Assembly (NCBI GenBank): GCA_019787685.1
Contig: JAHNUO010000007.1
Coordinates: forward strand, 2,108,001 to 2,172,000
Direction: 5' to 3'
DNA length: 64,000 nucleotides
Source: Chiua virens
Taxonomy: Eukaryota > Basidiomycota > Agaricomycetes > Boletales > Boletaceae
Below, piece after piece: positions 23,513 to 36,199 of the stretch. A program made the translations under genes and the position numbers. The notes under the pieces are model-generated. The model saw only the letters and a list, made by a program, of their open reading frames with translations, made no database searches and was not told the origin of the DNA. Numbering within the stretch: the first letter of the stretch is position 1; each line of letters starts with the position of its first letter.

Positions 23513-26500
23513 ATGTCTGGAAAAGCGCCCCCGCGTGGTCCAAGAGCGCTGTTGAGTTCATTACCCACCCCGCCCTCCACGTCCCAGTCCTCAACATCGC
23601 CACCTTCCACATCCACATCACCAGGCAGTTCCTCCAGCAAAATCGGTGCACAACCCCCAACCGGTCCACGCAGTCTGCTCAATGGTGTTCCCACTCAACC
23701 CCGTCCGAAGCCTCTCGCCAATGGCTATCCCCCTACGTCGCCAACCGTCCACCATACTTCGTTAGCGCCAAGATCGTCGCAAAAGGGCAAGCAAGTCGAC
23801 TCAGCCTGGTCTACGACTGAAGTAAGTCTTTGATGTCTTTGACTGCAGTCGACGTTGAACTCGCATCCGTTTTCGTACGACACGCAGCTCCGGCTGGCGA
23901 GCGTGAGCTCTCAAGAGTCTATTCTGCCATCGGCCCCCAAGAAACCCGCCCCTGCGACCGTCGAAGATGGCATGCAGCCTCACGAGCCTGTCAAGATTGC
24001 GTTCGCATTGAATGTGCGGACGTCGCTCGCAGAGTCGCGACCACTACCGCCTCAGCCAACTTCCGAGCCACCACCACCACCACCTCCGCCGGGACCACCC
24101 CCATCAGACGAGCCCCCTCCCCCTCCCCCTCCCCCTCCCCCTCAGTCTCCTCCACCACCACCACCACCGCCCCCACCCTTGCCCCCTCCTCAACCAACCC
24201 CGCCGTATTCGAGACCGCCCTCCCCTCCGCAAGCTCCGAATGACGACCTTGCATCACTACCATCACTACCACCCCCACCATCCCCACCCCCACTTCCGTC
24301 AACACCACCTGGCCACGACCGTGCGCGATCGCCCTCACTGCAACCCATGTCACCATTGCGTGTTCAATCGGCTCCTAAATCCAGACCGCCATCTCCCCCG
24401 CCCCCTCCCTCCGAATCACTACCACCACCCGCTCCGTCGCCTTCACATCCGCCAGAACCCATCGCGTCGAGTTCGAAACTGCCGAGACCGCCGTCACCCA
24501 CTCCCCAAACGTATTCCCTCCCCCCGCTTCCATCATGGCCACCCGCTCCATCTGAATACCCACCCGCACGCAATCTCAAGATTATATACGACCCTGTCCT
24601 CGATAAGGATCGAGACGGTCGTATACGCGCGCTCCTCGAGAAAATTCGTTTGGCTGACCAGGACAGACCCCCTTCTTCGGAACCGCGCATTAATGGTAAA
24701 GGGAAAGGCAAAGAGACGATCACGCGCTATGATGGCGAGGTGATTGAGGGTGAGGTGGCGCCTGTGCCCAAGGATCCCCGCAAGGGATCCGGTTTCAAGC
24801 GACGGCCGGGACGGGAGGCGTTTCACGAGGTCAGCTACGAGGTACGTCATTCGTGGGCATATACATGAGCTTGATTCTGACATTAACTCGCGCGTACAAA
24901 AAGTATGATCAACATTCGTGTGGTCCCCCACCGCCTGCGGCTGTTCTTATCATGAATATCTCGCCTCTGACGCCGACACAACATATACGACGCGCGTTTT
25001 CGGTGCATGGGAAGATCACGTCGTTTGAGCCACAGATCGACATGGAGACTGGGATGGCGCTTGGGGTCGTTTTTATTCGGTATCAGACCCACGACGAGGC
25101 AAAAGTGTGTTTGGAGCGTGCGCATGGGAAGAAGCTCGGTATCGTGACGGGGGCCGGCGAGGACGAGGAGCTCAAAGTGGTTTTTGATGGTGAGGGGTTG
25201 AAGTTGAAAGCCGTTCTCAAGGAGCTGGATGAGCGGAGGAAGCGCGATCGGGAGGAGAGACGGCGAAAAGAGCGAGAAGCTAAACCCGCGCATCCTCCGT
25301 CACATCCTCATCCACCACAACCGCCATCGGTGTCAACCCCGAACTCGACCCATACTCCTAACGCTTCGAATTCGACATGGCGACCCAGTCATCAGCTTCC
25401 GCCGCGTCCTTCGCATATCCCGAGTCGTCGCGCGTCGCCAACCGCGCAGGCGCGTCCGATGGCCAAGAAACCGCCACCGCCTATCATGACCAAGGTACGG
25501 GTGCACAGCTCGACGAGCAGTCGGTATGCGTCCCTTCACGATCTCGCACAGCCTTCTGTGCATTCCTCGTCCTCTACGCCTGTTCATCCTCGTGGACGTT
25601 CGTCGCATCATTCCCATGGTCATGGCGATCGAACTCCGCGTTCTCGTTCCCCATCTCCGATCGCACGCAAACCCGGCCAGCCCAGCGCGCGACACGGTCT
25701 TTCGCGTTCCTCTGCCTCCCCAACCGTCCTCGCCGCCCTCGGAAAGAATGGCTACGATCATGTGCGTCTCGAGCTCAGTGGAGGTGCCATGCATTCCGTT
25801 CTCGAATCCGACGTGCTCGCGTTCTTTTCGGATTTCAAGGTCGAGAACGTCCTACGCGATCACGGTGCGTGGTACGTCACATTCAAAACACCTGATTCGG
25901 CACGCAGAGCCGGGATGGTGCTCAACTCGGGTGGACGGACGATTGCGCATCACCCCGCGACTGTGTCCGCGTGTCCACCGCCCGTCCAAGGATGCGGTGG
26001 CGATGGCGGAGCAGGGCGAGCCTAGGGCGGGCGTGAAGAAGACGTGGACGTCTGAAGAAATGGTGCAGTGTGCGGAGCAGGCGATTTTGAAGGAGCTCAA
26101 GACGTTGTTGGAAAAGGATATCACAGAGCGGGTGGTTGCGGCTGGACTGCGCAAGTTGGTAGCGGAGGAAAAGGCCAAGGTGACTGCGGGATTGAAAGGG
26201 AAGGAGGGGGGTGGCGGTGTGGTGGATGGGGAGGTAAAGCCGGCGGAAAAGCGAGGTTGGAAGGGATTGTCGTTCCGGAAACCGGGGAAGAGAGCGAGGG
26301 AGGAGGAGGATAAGAGCGTGGTGGTGTCTGTGGTGGAGGAAGTCCAGGCGAATGAGGTGTTGCCTGAGCATGAGCATGAGCATGAACCTGAAGAGCCAGA
26401 ACCCGAGCCGGAACCGGAGCCGCCTGTATTGCCACCCAAGAAGAAGCGGAAGAATGAGGTCGTGGAAAAGGATCTGAGTGTCGAGCAGGACGTGGTGGTC

Positions 26501-27781
26501 GAGGAGGGTCTAGACGAGCGGAAGCGGGTCTTGTCGGAAGACGTCGAGGTGGAAGAACCGGTCAAGAAGAAGCCAAAGAAAGACATTATGGAGGAGGAAG
26601 TGTCAATACCCGTCCCTGTGCCGGTCAAGAAGGCACTGTCCAAGAAAAAGCCACTGAAGAAGAAACCCGCCAAAGAAGTCGTCGAGGAAGTTATCCTCTC
26701 GGAAACCTTGGGGTTCGTTCCACCCACCACTACCACGATCGATGTCTCCAAACTGGAATCTGTGTCATGGTCACCCTCACCTGTTCCAGAATTGCCACCA
26801 CCCATACGACCTCCAGATTCGGTTCAGGAAGGTATCTGCGAAGACGACGAAGACCTCTACTTTGCTCGATTGGTACTTTCCGGAGAGACGGAACCCCCGC
26901 GTCCGCCATCGCCTCCTCCTGATGCTGTCCCACCTTTCCACAAGCATCTTTCAGGTTCCGCACGTACGGAGGGCTATTACAAAATCTCGCACGCCGAAAA
27001 GTCAGCCTATGTCGCGCAATATACGCTTCGTTCTACCACCAATGTCGGAAATGCTGCTCCGACGGAACAACCGCCTGCCCAACATGTCACTTCCTCACGA
27101 TCGAACCGCGCCAATGCACGGCGGCACGCGCAAGGTTTGGAGGAGATCAACCAGGTTCAACGTGCCGTCGCGTTGTCGAAAGGCGAGACGGGCGCAGTGG
27201 AGTTGTCGATCAAGTTCAACCAACTTCAAACGCGGAAGAAGCACCTCCGTTTCGCGCGATCTCCTATCCACGATTGGGGCTTGTATGCCATGGAACGGAT
27301 TGCCAGGGGAGAAATGGTCATTGAGTATGTTGGGGAGATCATTCGGGCACAAGTGGCAGACAAGCGCGAAAAGTTGTACGAGAGGCAGGGCATTGGAGTA
27401 GCTATCTCTTTAGGATCGATGAAGATTTGGTCGTGGACGCCACGAAGAAGGGTAATCTTGGGTGAGTTGCCTGTTTGGCACATCCTGCCGTTTTGGAACG
27501 TTTCTAATGAGCGATGGCGATGACAGACGGTTGATTAACCACTCTTGTGATCCCAATTGTACGGCAAAGATTATCACGATCAGTGGGGAGAAGAAGATCG
27601 TCATTTATGCCAAGCAGGATATCGAGCTTGGAGACGAGATCACGTATGGTGCGTCGTCGATTTCATGTTCAATGCGTTCAAGAGTGAACTCGATTTTTTT
27701 GCAGACTACCACTTTCCCATCGAACAAGACAAGATCCCATGCTTATGTGGTTCTGCCAAATGTCGTGGTTATCTCAATTAG
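23513..27781 (+). CDS. SET1: SET1 histone H3-K4 methyltransferase (COMPASS catalytic subunit), two compensating frameshifts
   Basis: SET1 methylates histone H3 lysine 4 as the catalytic subunit of nuclear COMPASS. Exons 23513-23821, 23888-24841, 24904-27461, 27527-27648 and 27705-27781 sum to 4020 nt (1339 residues). In order: an N-terminus [14 protein letters not shown], a poly-proline block (about 120-175), an RRM (about 432-505, [13 protein letters not shown] ... GVVFIRY), an RS/His-rich linker, a second fold with HVRLELSGG and GRTIAH, a long E/K/P-rich acidic region, and the catalytic part with [30 protein letters not shown] and post-[16 protein letters not shown]. Two indels shift frame: an extra C in CCC 25981-25983 and a missing base near 27396, inside [15 protein letters not shown]. 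Net length is unchanged. Breaks in an otherwise perfect housekeeping gene argue for sequence errors. An acceptor at 23848 would give an implausible 27-nt first intron. Confidence 0.92.
24066..24220 (+). repeat. Poly-proline coding tract in SET1
   Basis: CCX-rich DNA encodes long runs of proline broken by single Gly, Ser, Asp, Glu and Gln residues, with a formin-like look. The tract is prone to slippage and probably varies in length between strains. Confidence 0.8.
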
Positions 27782-28690
27782 GCATATCCTACGTCATCTC
27801 CGCCTTCCTTTTTATTGGTCGGTGTCCTTGTTTCCTTGTTATCTTTCTCCCTGGTCCCTCTGGTCGTCATGTTGAATACAATTCATACCCCTCCTCACGC
27901 ACACACTCACCATACACTCTGGCACATCCAACACTGCGCTATGTATTATCGAGATTATTGCATGGTTATCGTCGTCTTCCAACTATATCTCGTCTTTTTC
28001 TTTCATTATCTTCTTCTGATTTTTCCCGTTTTTGTTCTGTCTCTTTTCTGAATTGCATTGACGAGCAATTCTACTCACGTCCTTCATGACCGATTTGTGC
28101 GAGATGAGTTTGGAGGACATCAGCCAGAAAGGTGACGCTTTCAGCCAAACCTCCTCCGTTGCACTTTTTGGGAAGCGACGGGGCAAAGCTCGAAACCAAC
28201 ACTGTTTCCTCCTCTGTTAACTCACTAGCATGTCCGAGTTCATCACAGAATGATCCACCAATTATTAGACATCGTCGATGGATATTGGCGATTGGAATTA
28301 TCAACTTGGTTTTCCCGGTACCATGACGAGTCGACGTCCTAGCGTTGGTCACCCACCTTTCTCCTGGAACTCATCCAGAAAAAATCAGACTAGCAAGCGA
28401 CCGTCGTGGAAACCAAACACCATGCATTCTTGCTACGCGGCCAACCTTAGCTCGTGATGAGAGACGCAAACACTCGGGTTTATGACCCCACCCTTCGTCC
28501 TCTTCTGCTTCCATGATCTCATCCCCTTAAAATACCCCCCAGTTGCGATGTGGAATCATACTTTCCAACAGGATGGGCGAAGCGCTGATTTCAGAAGATA
28601 TAAAAGTATCAGGAGCTGCTGGGTCGTCGTGGCTTTGATATTTGGGCTGTGCCGTTTTGCAAGTGGGTGATGTTCCCAGTGGCCTGCAAG
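27782..28690. other. SET1 3' flank and an unrecognised minus-strand frame
   Basis: The first 250 bases are pyrimidine-rich 3' flank. A minus-strand frame at 28071-28352 reads like real protein (GGSFCDELGHASELTEEET, then NGGGLAESVTFLADVLQTHL) but I do not recognise it, and no start or partner exon is clear. It may be a fragment of a lost gene. A TATA-like tataaaag lies at 28599-28606, upstream of the G1 relic. Confidence 0.25.
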
Positions 28691-28699
28691 GGGGTTTAA

Positions 28700-29330
28700 A
28701 CTCATTATAATCGTACCTCGTTCTCCCAGGGAACGTTTGCTCGTCTCACGGGTACATTCACTATCCCCGACAACCCGGAATCTCCTCGGGATGGTGACCT
28801 ACCAAACTGGTTATTCCGTGCTGTCAATGGTATTGACTTGATCATTTCTCCCAATGTAGGGCGTTTTCGAACCAAATACTACACCCTTTTCTATACCTGG
28901 CACAACAGCGTGGCCTCCCGCATATTCAATCCACCCACTTGACTCCTGAGTATTTCTACCGGAGTTCTGTCTCGACCAATGGATCATCCGAGTCGGTCAT
29001 CATCAGGTATACGTAACACAGGGTAGTGTTAGTGTGGTGAACTTCAACGTGGTTCGTGCACAATTTTCATTGACGTATCCTAAACGGTTGCTAATCGAAG
29101 GTCGACCTGGTTTAGACTTTCGCTCTTGTCCTTGGCTCTTTGGGACCTGGTATCTTTTCGGCCAAGGCCAGCGAGAAAGCATCACAAGGACAGGGAATGA
29201 CCATCATGACCATCATGGGCCAATGGGTGTCAAGTTTCGAGGTCAGCTTCAAAGTTTGATTTTCCGAGTTCGGCTCCTTCGTCGGGTGGCAGTTCGGCAC
29301 AACTTTGGGCGCAAACGATGAGCGTGCTCC
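28700..29330 (+). pseudogene. Relic of a G1 glutamic peptidase
   Basis: Right after an acceptor-like ttctcccag the plus strand encodes GTFARLTGTFTIPD. This aligns with ATFTSITGTFTVPT of the intact neighbour at 29552, at the same exon boundary. A later stretch near 29255-29320 (FDFPSSAPSSGGSSAQL) resembles the region after the catalytic-Glu motif. Between them the frame is broken and neither catalytic motif survives. I read it as a dead tandem copy. Confidence 0.5.
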
Positions 29331-29467
29331 ATCTTCACCTCGTCACTCAATTTATCAAGACACCGTACTATGGACATTTCCGTGACGTTCCAGAGCTATG
29401 CAGCGAACCGTGCACGTTTTCAAATGACACCGTGTGTTCAGTGTTGCCCGCAGCTACGCATTGAGCG

Positions 29468-29475
29468 TATAAAAA
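29468..29475 (+). promoter_or_regulatory. TATA box of the G1 peptidase gene
   Basis: TATAAAAA lies 84 bases before the start codon at 29552. The minus-strand G1 gene at 34785-35671 has a TATATAAAGG element (35753-35762) at nearly the same distance, which supports conserved, TATA-driven and probably inducible expression. Confidence 0.55.
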
Positions 29476-29551
29476 CATGAGGACGCACTGCGCTCCTCCA
29501 TCTCGTTGTCAGGCTACTTCCATTGTTTAGACGGGTGCCCTCGTACTCGCC

Positions 29552-30464
29552 ATGCTCTTCACAACCGTGTTCCAGTGCATCCTCCTTGTCTCCACAGCAC
29601 TTGCTCTTCCTTCCTCTCGATATGATGCTCGCATGGCTCGTCGTTGGGAAGGGCGCCAGTCCCAACCCAACTATCGTAACGAGCCGTCAACCTGTGGTGA
29701 CTTCCACACGGGTGTATACAGCGCCAATTGGGCTGGTGCGCTCTGGGACGAGAGTGCTGTAAGTCACCCATTATTGTGGTGTGCGACTGACCCCAAATCG
29801 AATTTATTGTTACTTATTCCTTCTTCAGGCAACTTTCACTTCCATTACTGGTACTTTCACCGTTCCCACTCTAACTGGTCCAGACGGCGCTGCGTCTGCC
29901 TGGGTTGGCATTGATGGGGACACGTGCAAGAGTGCCATACTACAGACAGGGGTCGACTTCACCATCAGGAACGGTGAAACCTCGTACGATGGTAACTATA
30001 CATTGCGCTTTGCATCCCACCGTTTGTTTTACTGAACCCACTTATTTTATTTTTCTGGAATAGCTTGGTACGAGTGGTTCCCAGACTCCGCGTATGATTT
30101 CTCCGGAATCAACATCACTGCGGGAGACGTCATGAGAGTGACCGTGACAGCGTCTTCCACGACGTCTGGAAACGCCACGATCGAGAATCTGACAAACGGA
30201 CGGACCGTGTCTACTAGTCTCAATTCTACGTCTCCACTTTGCAAACAAAATGCCGAATGGATCGTCGAAGATTTCCAAATGGATGGGGGCTTGGTGTCGT
30301 TTGCCAACTTCGGCACGGTGACCTTTACGGATGCCAAGGCGACTGGCCAGAGTGGAACGAGCTACACGCCTTCTGGGGCCACTCTTGTCAATATTCAGCA
30401 GAACAACCAGGTTCTGACCAATGTTTCGATGCACGGATCTTCTCTTGCCATTCTGTATGTCTGA
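29552..30464 (+). CDS. G1 (eqolisin) glutamic endopeptidase, copy 1
   Basis: This is a secreted acid protease of the scytalidoglutamic-peptidase family, which uses a Gln/Glu catalytic dyad. The 256 residues start with a signal peptide (MLFTTVFQCILLVSTALA) and a basic propeptide ending near RRWEGRQSQ. The mature beta-sandwich follows with VYSANWAGA, the catalytic Gln in LQTGVDF (about Q108), AWYEWFP, and the catalytic Glu in AEWIVEDF (about E188), 80 residues apart as the family expects. It ends with a conserved GSSLAILYV strand. The exons 29552-29758, 29829-29991 and 30064-30464 total 771 nt and are frame-clean. Intron positions match the two other intact copies: exon 2 is 163 nt in all three. 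Such proteases digest external protein at acid pH. Confidence 0.93.
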
Positions 30465-31251
30465 GTTCCCAGGAACGTTCTCGTTTATTTTTTCGAAATG
30501 GACGGCGTGGCAGCGGATACTGGCAATTGGCGGATACAGTGCTACTAGTAGTGGTTCGTTACTGGTCGATTTCTTACGTCTCGTTTGTATGGACCTTCAC
30601 ATGCGTGTACAGTGCCTTCTTCGGATATTTATTATTTTTCTTTGTCTAGCTCCTTATCAGGTTTTGCATATGTCACAGGATATTACTGGAACATGTAGTA
30701 GTCGACCGAGAGTACTGAGCTGCGTTGTGCCCCCGCCCTCGACCTGAGTCAAATAGCACTGTTCATCTGGCTTAATTTTATCGACATCGATTTCTCCGAC
30801 TATGAATAGGTCTGGTTGTGCGTTCTTCCTCCTGCCGATCCTTGTCTTCACATGGTGTAGTGTTCGGTATGAACATTGAATCACAAAATCCTTTCTCTTA
30901 CATGTTGGCCGATTTCCATGCAGTCAGCTCTGGCTGTCCCTCAATGACATCGAATTTCAACGGAATAAGCCAGTTCCAGACTCACGAAGCTACTCTGAAC
31001 GCATACCTTCAGACAGACTACGGGGGGCAAGAATCCACAACGCTGCCTTCTCGACATCCCCCGCTATAGGCTCATGTCCGCCATTCCCACAGACTCGTCG
31101 CATTGCTGTCAGCGCCGCTTTCACACTACTTCTATTTGTCGTGAGTGTCGTGTGCCCCCTTGAAGCCCCAGCGAGCATTGATGCCACGGTGTGTAGAGTT
31201 AGCTTTGAAAACGACGTCGGTGTAGCTGGCGGGATTTCCTTCAGTACATCT
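30465..31251. other. Intergenic DNA
   Basis: This stretch lies between the converging G1 copy 1 and DUF1308 genes. It holds the 3' flanks of both; I see no further gene. Confidence 0.4.
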
Positions 31252-33050
31252 TCAGTACTTGATGTTGAGTCTGAGGGGGTCGACACCTGAGACAGGGATG
31301 CGGCAAGCAGTCCCCTGTGACAGGATCCCAGTGCACAGCCGCGCGAGTGAACCGAAAAAAGTCGATCTCGCCTGTTGGTCCTCGTCTTCCATCGTCACTG
31401 GGAGAGTCGACGGATAGATACGGACAGGCACCAGAGGCAGGAACCCAGCCGGGTATCTGGAGTTTATCCAGTATGCATCCACCCCCGACATTTTCACATC
31501 GTCATCCATCCCTGCTGTGAATTCCGACATCGCGCTCCCGTTCGGGAATGATGATATCTGTGTGGGGGCAGGAACAGGTGGAGTCCGGGAGCAGATTGTC
31601 GAACCCAACAGTGCATCCGCCCGCTGCCTCTCCCTTTTTCCACCGATCTTAAATACGATCTGCAGGCATCTATGACGTGCCTCGCTCGTCGTCCAGAATG
31701 TCACACCTGGTTTGGGGTATCGAACTATCGCTTGAGATGGCTAATGTGCGTTCGTACATTTGATCCAGAATACCCTTTTGCATCTCTTGTATAGCCTGTG
31801 CCGCGAGCGCGCGCGAATGCTGTCCTGAATTCTGCCACGTACCCTCGTCGCCATCCACGCCGCATGCAAAGAGGTTGGACGTTTGGTTTTGGTGCGCGGG
31901 CGACTTGGCCCGATCCTTCTTCCATTCGAGGTAACTCTGAGGAGGTTCAAATCGAGCATGAGCTTCTTGCGCTGTCCGAGGCAACGGTGAATGTGTGATA
32001 TCGGATACGAGCGCAATGAGTGTGGACAGGTCCAAATTGATATTAGTCGTTGGCTCTAGTAGCTTAGGGTGTGCAGGTTTGGGATTGGCGCCAAATGACT
32101 GTACGATCGCTCGCCAAGTTGGACATCAAGGCCCATATCGCATAGGCATCGAATGGTCTTTTCAATTCGAGGGTCCGCGGAATTATCTTTGGCCGGATCG
32201 AGGCGTGTCAGTCGAAGGGTGATACTTGGGGTAATTGTTGTGACAGAAAAATCGAAATCCGAAGCTACCGAGCTGGACAAGGGACCGGGGACAGAAACGG
32301 GGTTCGCTTTTGCGGCAGCCAAAAGCTGTCTCCCCATCCTCAATACTGAATTGTCAAATTCGGTCTGAGCAAGATTAGGTCTCAGCTTGTCCTCGTCCTC
32401 ATCGCTACTGGTTAGATAGGAATCGATCTCGCGAAATTCCATCATAAGACGGGAATTCTTGATCCTGGCGAGTAGCGAGGAGTTGATTATTAAACAAAAA
32501 GAAAGGCGACATCTGACTCACGTATTCACTCTCACCCACCTCGCTCCATTGTCAGCGACGACGTCTACCTTGACAGTCTCTGGGTATGTTCTTGGATATT
32601 TTCTTCTCTCGGGGTATCGTTCCTTTTCGTCTAGCCTTCTCCTTCCCCTCACGGTATTCACTCTGCGGGGAAAACATGCGGTATATCGCGACGGGTTGGC
32701 GCGCATGGACCAGTTCGTCCCATACAGCAATGAGGTATGGAGCATTGGTAGATATGGACGCACTTGGCTGGTTGCCGTGCTCTCGGAGACACTACTAGAG
32801 CGATCTGCACGTCACTGGCAAATACGAGGAAATTGAGAAACGGCGACGTTACTTTGTGCAGCAGGCCACAATCCCGCTTGACCTCTTCACGAAGAAATCT
32901 GAGACCAGGTAGAGGCTCCCTGTCATCCCTGTCATCCCTTTCGTTCGATGGAGAAAGGTCGATGATGGGTAACCGAGGAGATGGGACATCGAAGGATTGA
33001 ACGGACTCGTAGATGTCGGATAGTCGAGCGTGCAAGTCGGCGAGTGTCAT
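31252..33050 (-). CDS. DUF1308 domain protein (UPF0415/C7orf25-like), two compensating frameshifts
   Basis: This is a conserved single-copy eukaryotic family of poorly known function. The match rests on NAPYLIAVWDELV, VDVVADNGARWVRVNT, EFREIDSYLTSSDEDED, LSTLIALVSDITHSPLP, SRALAAQAIQEMQKGILDQ, VTFWTTSEARHRCL and AYWINSRYPAGFLPLVPVRI, in the family's order. Exons on minus are 32853-33050, 32653-32767, 32522-32579 and 31252-32464. Joining them restores the codons across every junction, for example T-I-K-N-S-R before MMEFREID. Two frame changes remain in the last exon: one base missing in the GGG at 32067-32069 and one extra in the GGGG at 31714-31717. The total is 1584 nt (527 residues) with the two cancelling. 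Upstream is the tail of G1 copy 2. Confidence 0.85.
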
Positions 33051-33458
33051 TGTTTGGAATAATGAATAGGATTGCGTTGGTGAATGAAATCGAACTCGGT
33101 CAACGCCGGTCAATGTCTTCAAATTCTCACCACGGATGAGTCGGAAGACACCGAAATCAATGCCAGCGATGGGCGATAATCATTCTGGACCACTGGGTGA
33201 CGAGCCTCGGTCGCTTCAGAAAACTAATTTGCGTCTAAGAGCGTTACTGTAGCATCACCAAATTTCTGGCGTGGACTCGGAGCAAACAATGACTGGTAGG
33301 TACACATAGCAATATTTATGATCGTGACCTAACGACGGAGGTAATGCGATATCGATATCTTGGGCTGAGGATACAAAAGCTCGAATGTTGGCTCGAACGG
33401 AACGCCAGACACCGACCCGTCGTATTCAACGTATTGGTTACTATAACAATCTAATAGG

Positions 33459-34359
33459 TCACAAGCGGGTGATTGCGAGCGACGATCCGTCGATCGAGAC
33501 AGAGGTTAGAACCGTCTCATTCTTGCCAATGTTGCAGATGCTAGCACTAGCATCGGCGGGAGTCTTCGACCCTTCCCCGTGGACGATGGCCACGGCGTCC
33601 GTAAATGTCACGGTACCGAAGTTGGCGAAGTAGGTATCCGCATCAGCAAAGTCCATGAAGTCTTCAACAATCCACTCCGCTCTCATGCTGTCGACTGGCG
33701 ATAGAGGTGCGGAGGGGTTAGTCACAATCTGAGTCAGCTTCTGACCATTGCTCAGGTTCCTAATCGTCACGATCCCCGAGGTGGTGCTGGTAACATTGAG
33801 GGTGACTTTGATCCGATCTTCACCAGAGACTTTGATTTCAGGGAAGAAGGTGGCACCAGCGGGATACCACTCCACCCAAGCTGTCCTCGTGAAAATAGTG
33901 AAGTAACCCATCCTTTTCGGCCCCAAGCCTTTTGCTCACCATTGTATTGATGAGTATCATTGGCAGAAACGACGAGGTCGACACCGGCCTGGAAAAGACT
34001 TTCTTCACTGTTGATACCAACCCAGGCAGTCGCAGCGGATGCAGGTCTACCCGAAATGTTGGCGACCGCAGTAAATGCACCGGTGATAGAAGAAAATCCA
34101 CCCTATTAGAACAAGGTGGAATGAGTTCCAGTCCCTCGCAAGCCAATCTGTTCCGTACATCACCCGGTCCTACGATACAGCCAGCCCAATTACTGGTGAT
34201 AACACCATCATCTTGACGATGGTTGAGTCGGAGCTGACGTTCGGCCACGACGAGAAGCGACGCGAGCACCAACATGGTATCGAAAAGGATGATGCCAGGG
34301 GCCAAAACTGCATGTATCGTGAGCAAGAAGCTCAAGCATAAAGCGAAACTGAAGAGCAT
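33459..34359 (-). CDS. G1 (eqolisin) glutamic endopeptidase, copy 2
   Basis: The protein has 261 residues with signal peptide MLFSFALCLSFLLTIHAVLA, a short propeptide, SNWAGCIVGPG, the catalytic Gln in FQAGVDL, AWVEWYPAG and the catalytic Glu in AEWIVEDF. The exons are 34159-34359, 33940-34102 and 33459-33880. The 201/163 nt pattern of the first two exons equals that of copy 3. The frame is intact throughout. Compared with copy 1, the segment after the catalytic Glu carries an acidic MDFADADTYF insertion-like loop. It lies tail to tail with nothing and head to tail with copy 3, as expected for a tandem duplication. Confidence 0.92.
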
Positions 34360-34784
34360 AGGAGCAGAGAATGTGCGCCTACGGACCTATGAGACGACGA
34401 TTACTTGAATCTGAGAATGATCTCGAAAGGCGCAGCAGGCCTGTGAGACCTTGATGTCTTGGATCAGCATATACCATCATCGCAGCTGGTTCTTGGTGTT
34501 TGAAACATGTCAATGCGCCTTGGCACGCGTGGTTCCACATAGCGACGTGAGCACGATGAGACGAATTGTCAGGCTTCGGTCGTGTCAAGCGTGAAAATTC
34601 GCCGAACTTCTTTATATCGTGCAGATAAGAATGGTGTAAACTATACTGCGATATTTGTGGACGCAAGTGCTACTCAGGAATAATGACAATGGGTTATACG
34701 CGTAGGATCTGCAAAATCGAAAAAAAAAAAACACTAAATATCATTCCTTACCATCATACTGAGTATCCATGCAGATCCCTGAGG

Positions 34785-35671
34785 TTATATATATTGGACT
34801 GTTACCGACGATCCGTTGATGGAAACGGAGGTGACTACTTTGCCACTTTTCATGATTTCCCGGATCTCGGCGTCAGCGGGAGTATAGGACCCATGCTCAG
34901 TGGTCGTGGCGTAACAATCCGTAAATATCACCGTGCCAAAGTTGGCCAAGGAGGCAGACGATCCACCCTTATCCATGTAATCTTCTACAAGCCATTCCGC
35001 CCTCCGTCGCATCATAGGTGTCGAAGGGTTGGTTAGAGTTTGAGACATATTCTGACCGTTGTTTAGGTTCTCTATCGTTGCGATGCCTGAGGTGCTGTTC
35101 GTAGCGACGAGTGTAATCCGAATGCGATCTCCGGCAGAGATGTTTATGTTCGAATCTGGATAGATGCTGTCTGCTGGATACCACTCGAACCAAGCTATCA
35201 CGAAATGTATGATGAAATAGACTGTATTTTTGGTTCGAAATCTGCGTACCATCATATTGTTTACCTTCTTCAGTAACGGTAAAGTCGATGCCGGCCTGGA
35301 AAGGACCGGACCCATTTTCACTATCGATACCAACCCAAGCAGATGCAGAAGACCCCCCGGAACCGGAGATGTTGGGGGCTGTAAATATGCCGGTGGCATG
35401 AGAGAAGGTTTGCTGCGGAAACACGGTAGAATGAGATCAAGAACCCTCGCAGACTAGAGGTGTCACGCACACCACCCGGATCCAAAATGGCACCGGCCCA
35501 ACTGTCACTGTTAACGACGTTTGCATCAGCAGCCTGACGATGATTCAGTCGGGGCTGACGCCCGCCACGACGTGAAGCCACGCCAAGGTGACTATGTCGG
35601 AGTGGACGATGTGCCAGAACCGTGCTTACGGCGAGAAACACGCTTGAGATAAAGGCGAAACTAAAGTACAT
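34785..35671 (-). CDS. G1 (eqolisin) glutamic endopeptidase, copy 3
   Basis: The protein has 257 residues with signal peptide MYFSFAFISSVFLAVSTVLA, a basic propeptide (ASRRGGRQPRLNHR), DSWAGAILDPGG, the catalytic Gln in FQAGIDF, AWFEWYPAD and the catalytic Glu in AEWLVEDY. The exons are 35471-35671, 35250-35412 and 34785-35194; donor gtgcgtg at 35470 keeps the frame. A TATATAAAGG element at 35753-35762 sits about 85 bases before ATG 35671. It has the same strand and architecture as copy 2, one intergenic gap away. Confidence 0.92.
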
Positions 35672-36199
35672 GATAAGCAGAGAGTGAGCGACTATAGAGC
35701 GTCCACAATGAGAACTTGGGAATGGTGTCGAAAGGTTAACAGATCCTTCAAGCCTTTATATACTCAGGAATCAGTATATCACCTGTTGGTAACACCGAAA
35801 CTGGTACCAAGACTTCGAAACATGCGTGTTGGTACGCACTGGCAGGGTTCCGCATCGCAACTGTCGGGAATGTACAGAGCAACCATGGTGATATCCATTG
35901 ACAAACTTCGATCAGATCCATTTCACGGTGAAAATAGAAAGGACTCACGCCTTACTGGATCAAGACTCAAGATAATATTCTTCATGGACGACCTAGATAA
36001 TACATCGCCAAGCGTATAATAGCGCAAATCTGGAATGAAACACTTGCATAACTGCCGGCTGTCAACAATTTTCTGTTCCGCGCAGTAGCCATGCCAATCT
36101 CCAGAGTTACACATGTTGTATCGTTACTGACGATTGCTGGGCCGACACCGTGGTCAGAGCTTGACCATTCTGGAGTTGCGTTAGCGAGAGTGCACTAGT

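Noticed and set aside
23822..23848. 27-nt intron in SET1
   Set aside because: An acceptor at 23887 gives a normal 66-nt intron in the same phase with a better branch-site context.
23991..24743. Long open frames in other frames and on minus across the proline-rich part of SET1
   Set aside because: They are shadows of a CCX-repeat coding region, low-complexity, with no family motif.
25852..26805. 317-codon minus-strand frame
   Set aside because: It mirrors the acidic E/K/P region of SET1 and consists of Ser/Thr/Gly repeats; SET1 is clearly coded on plus.
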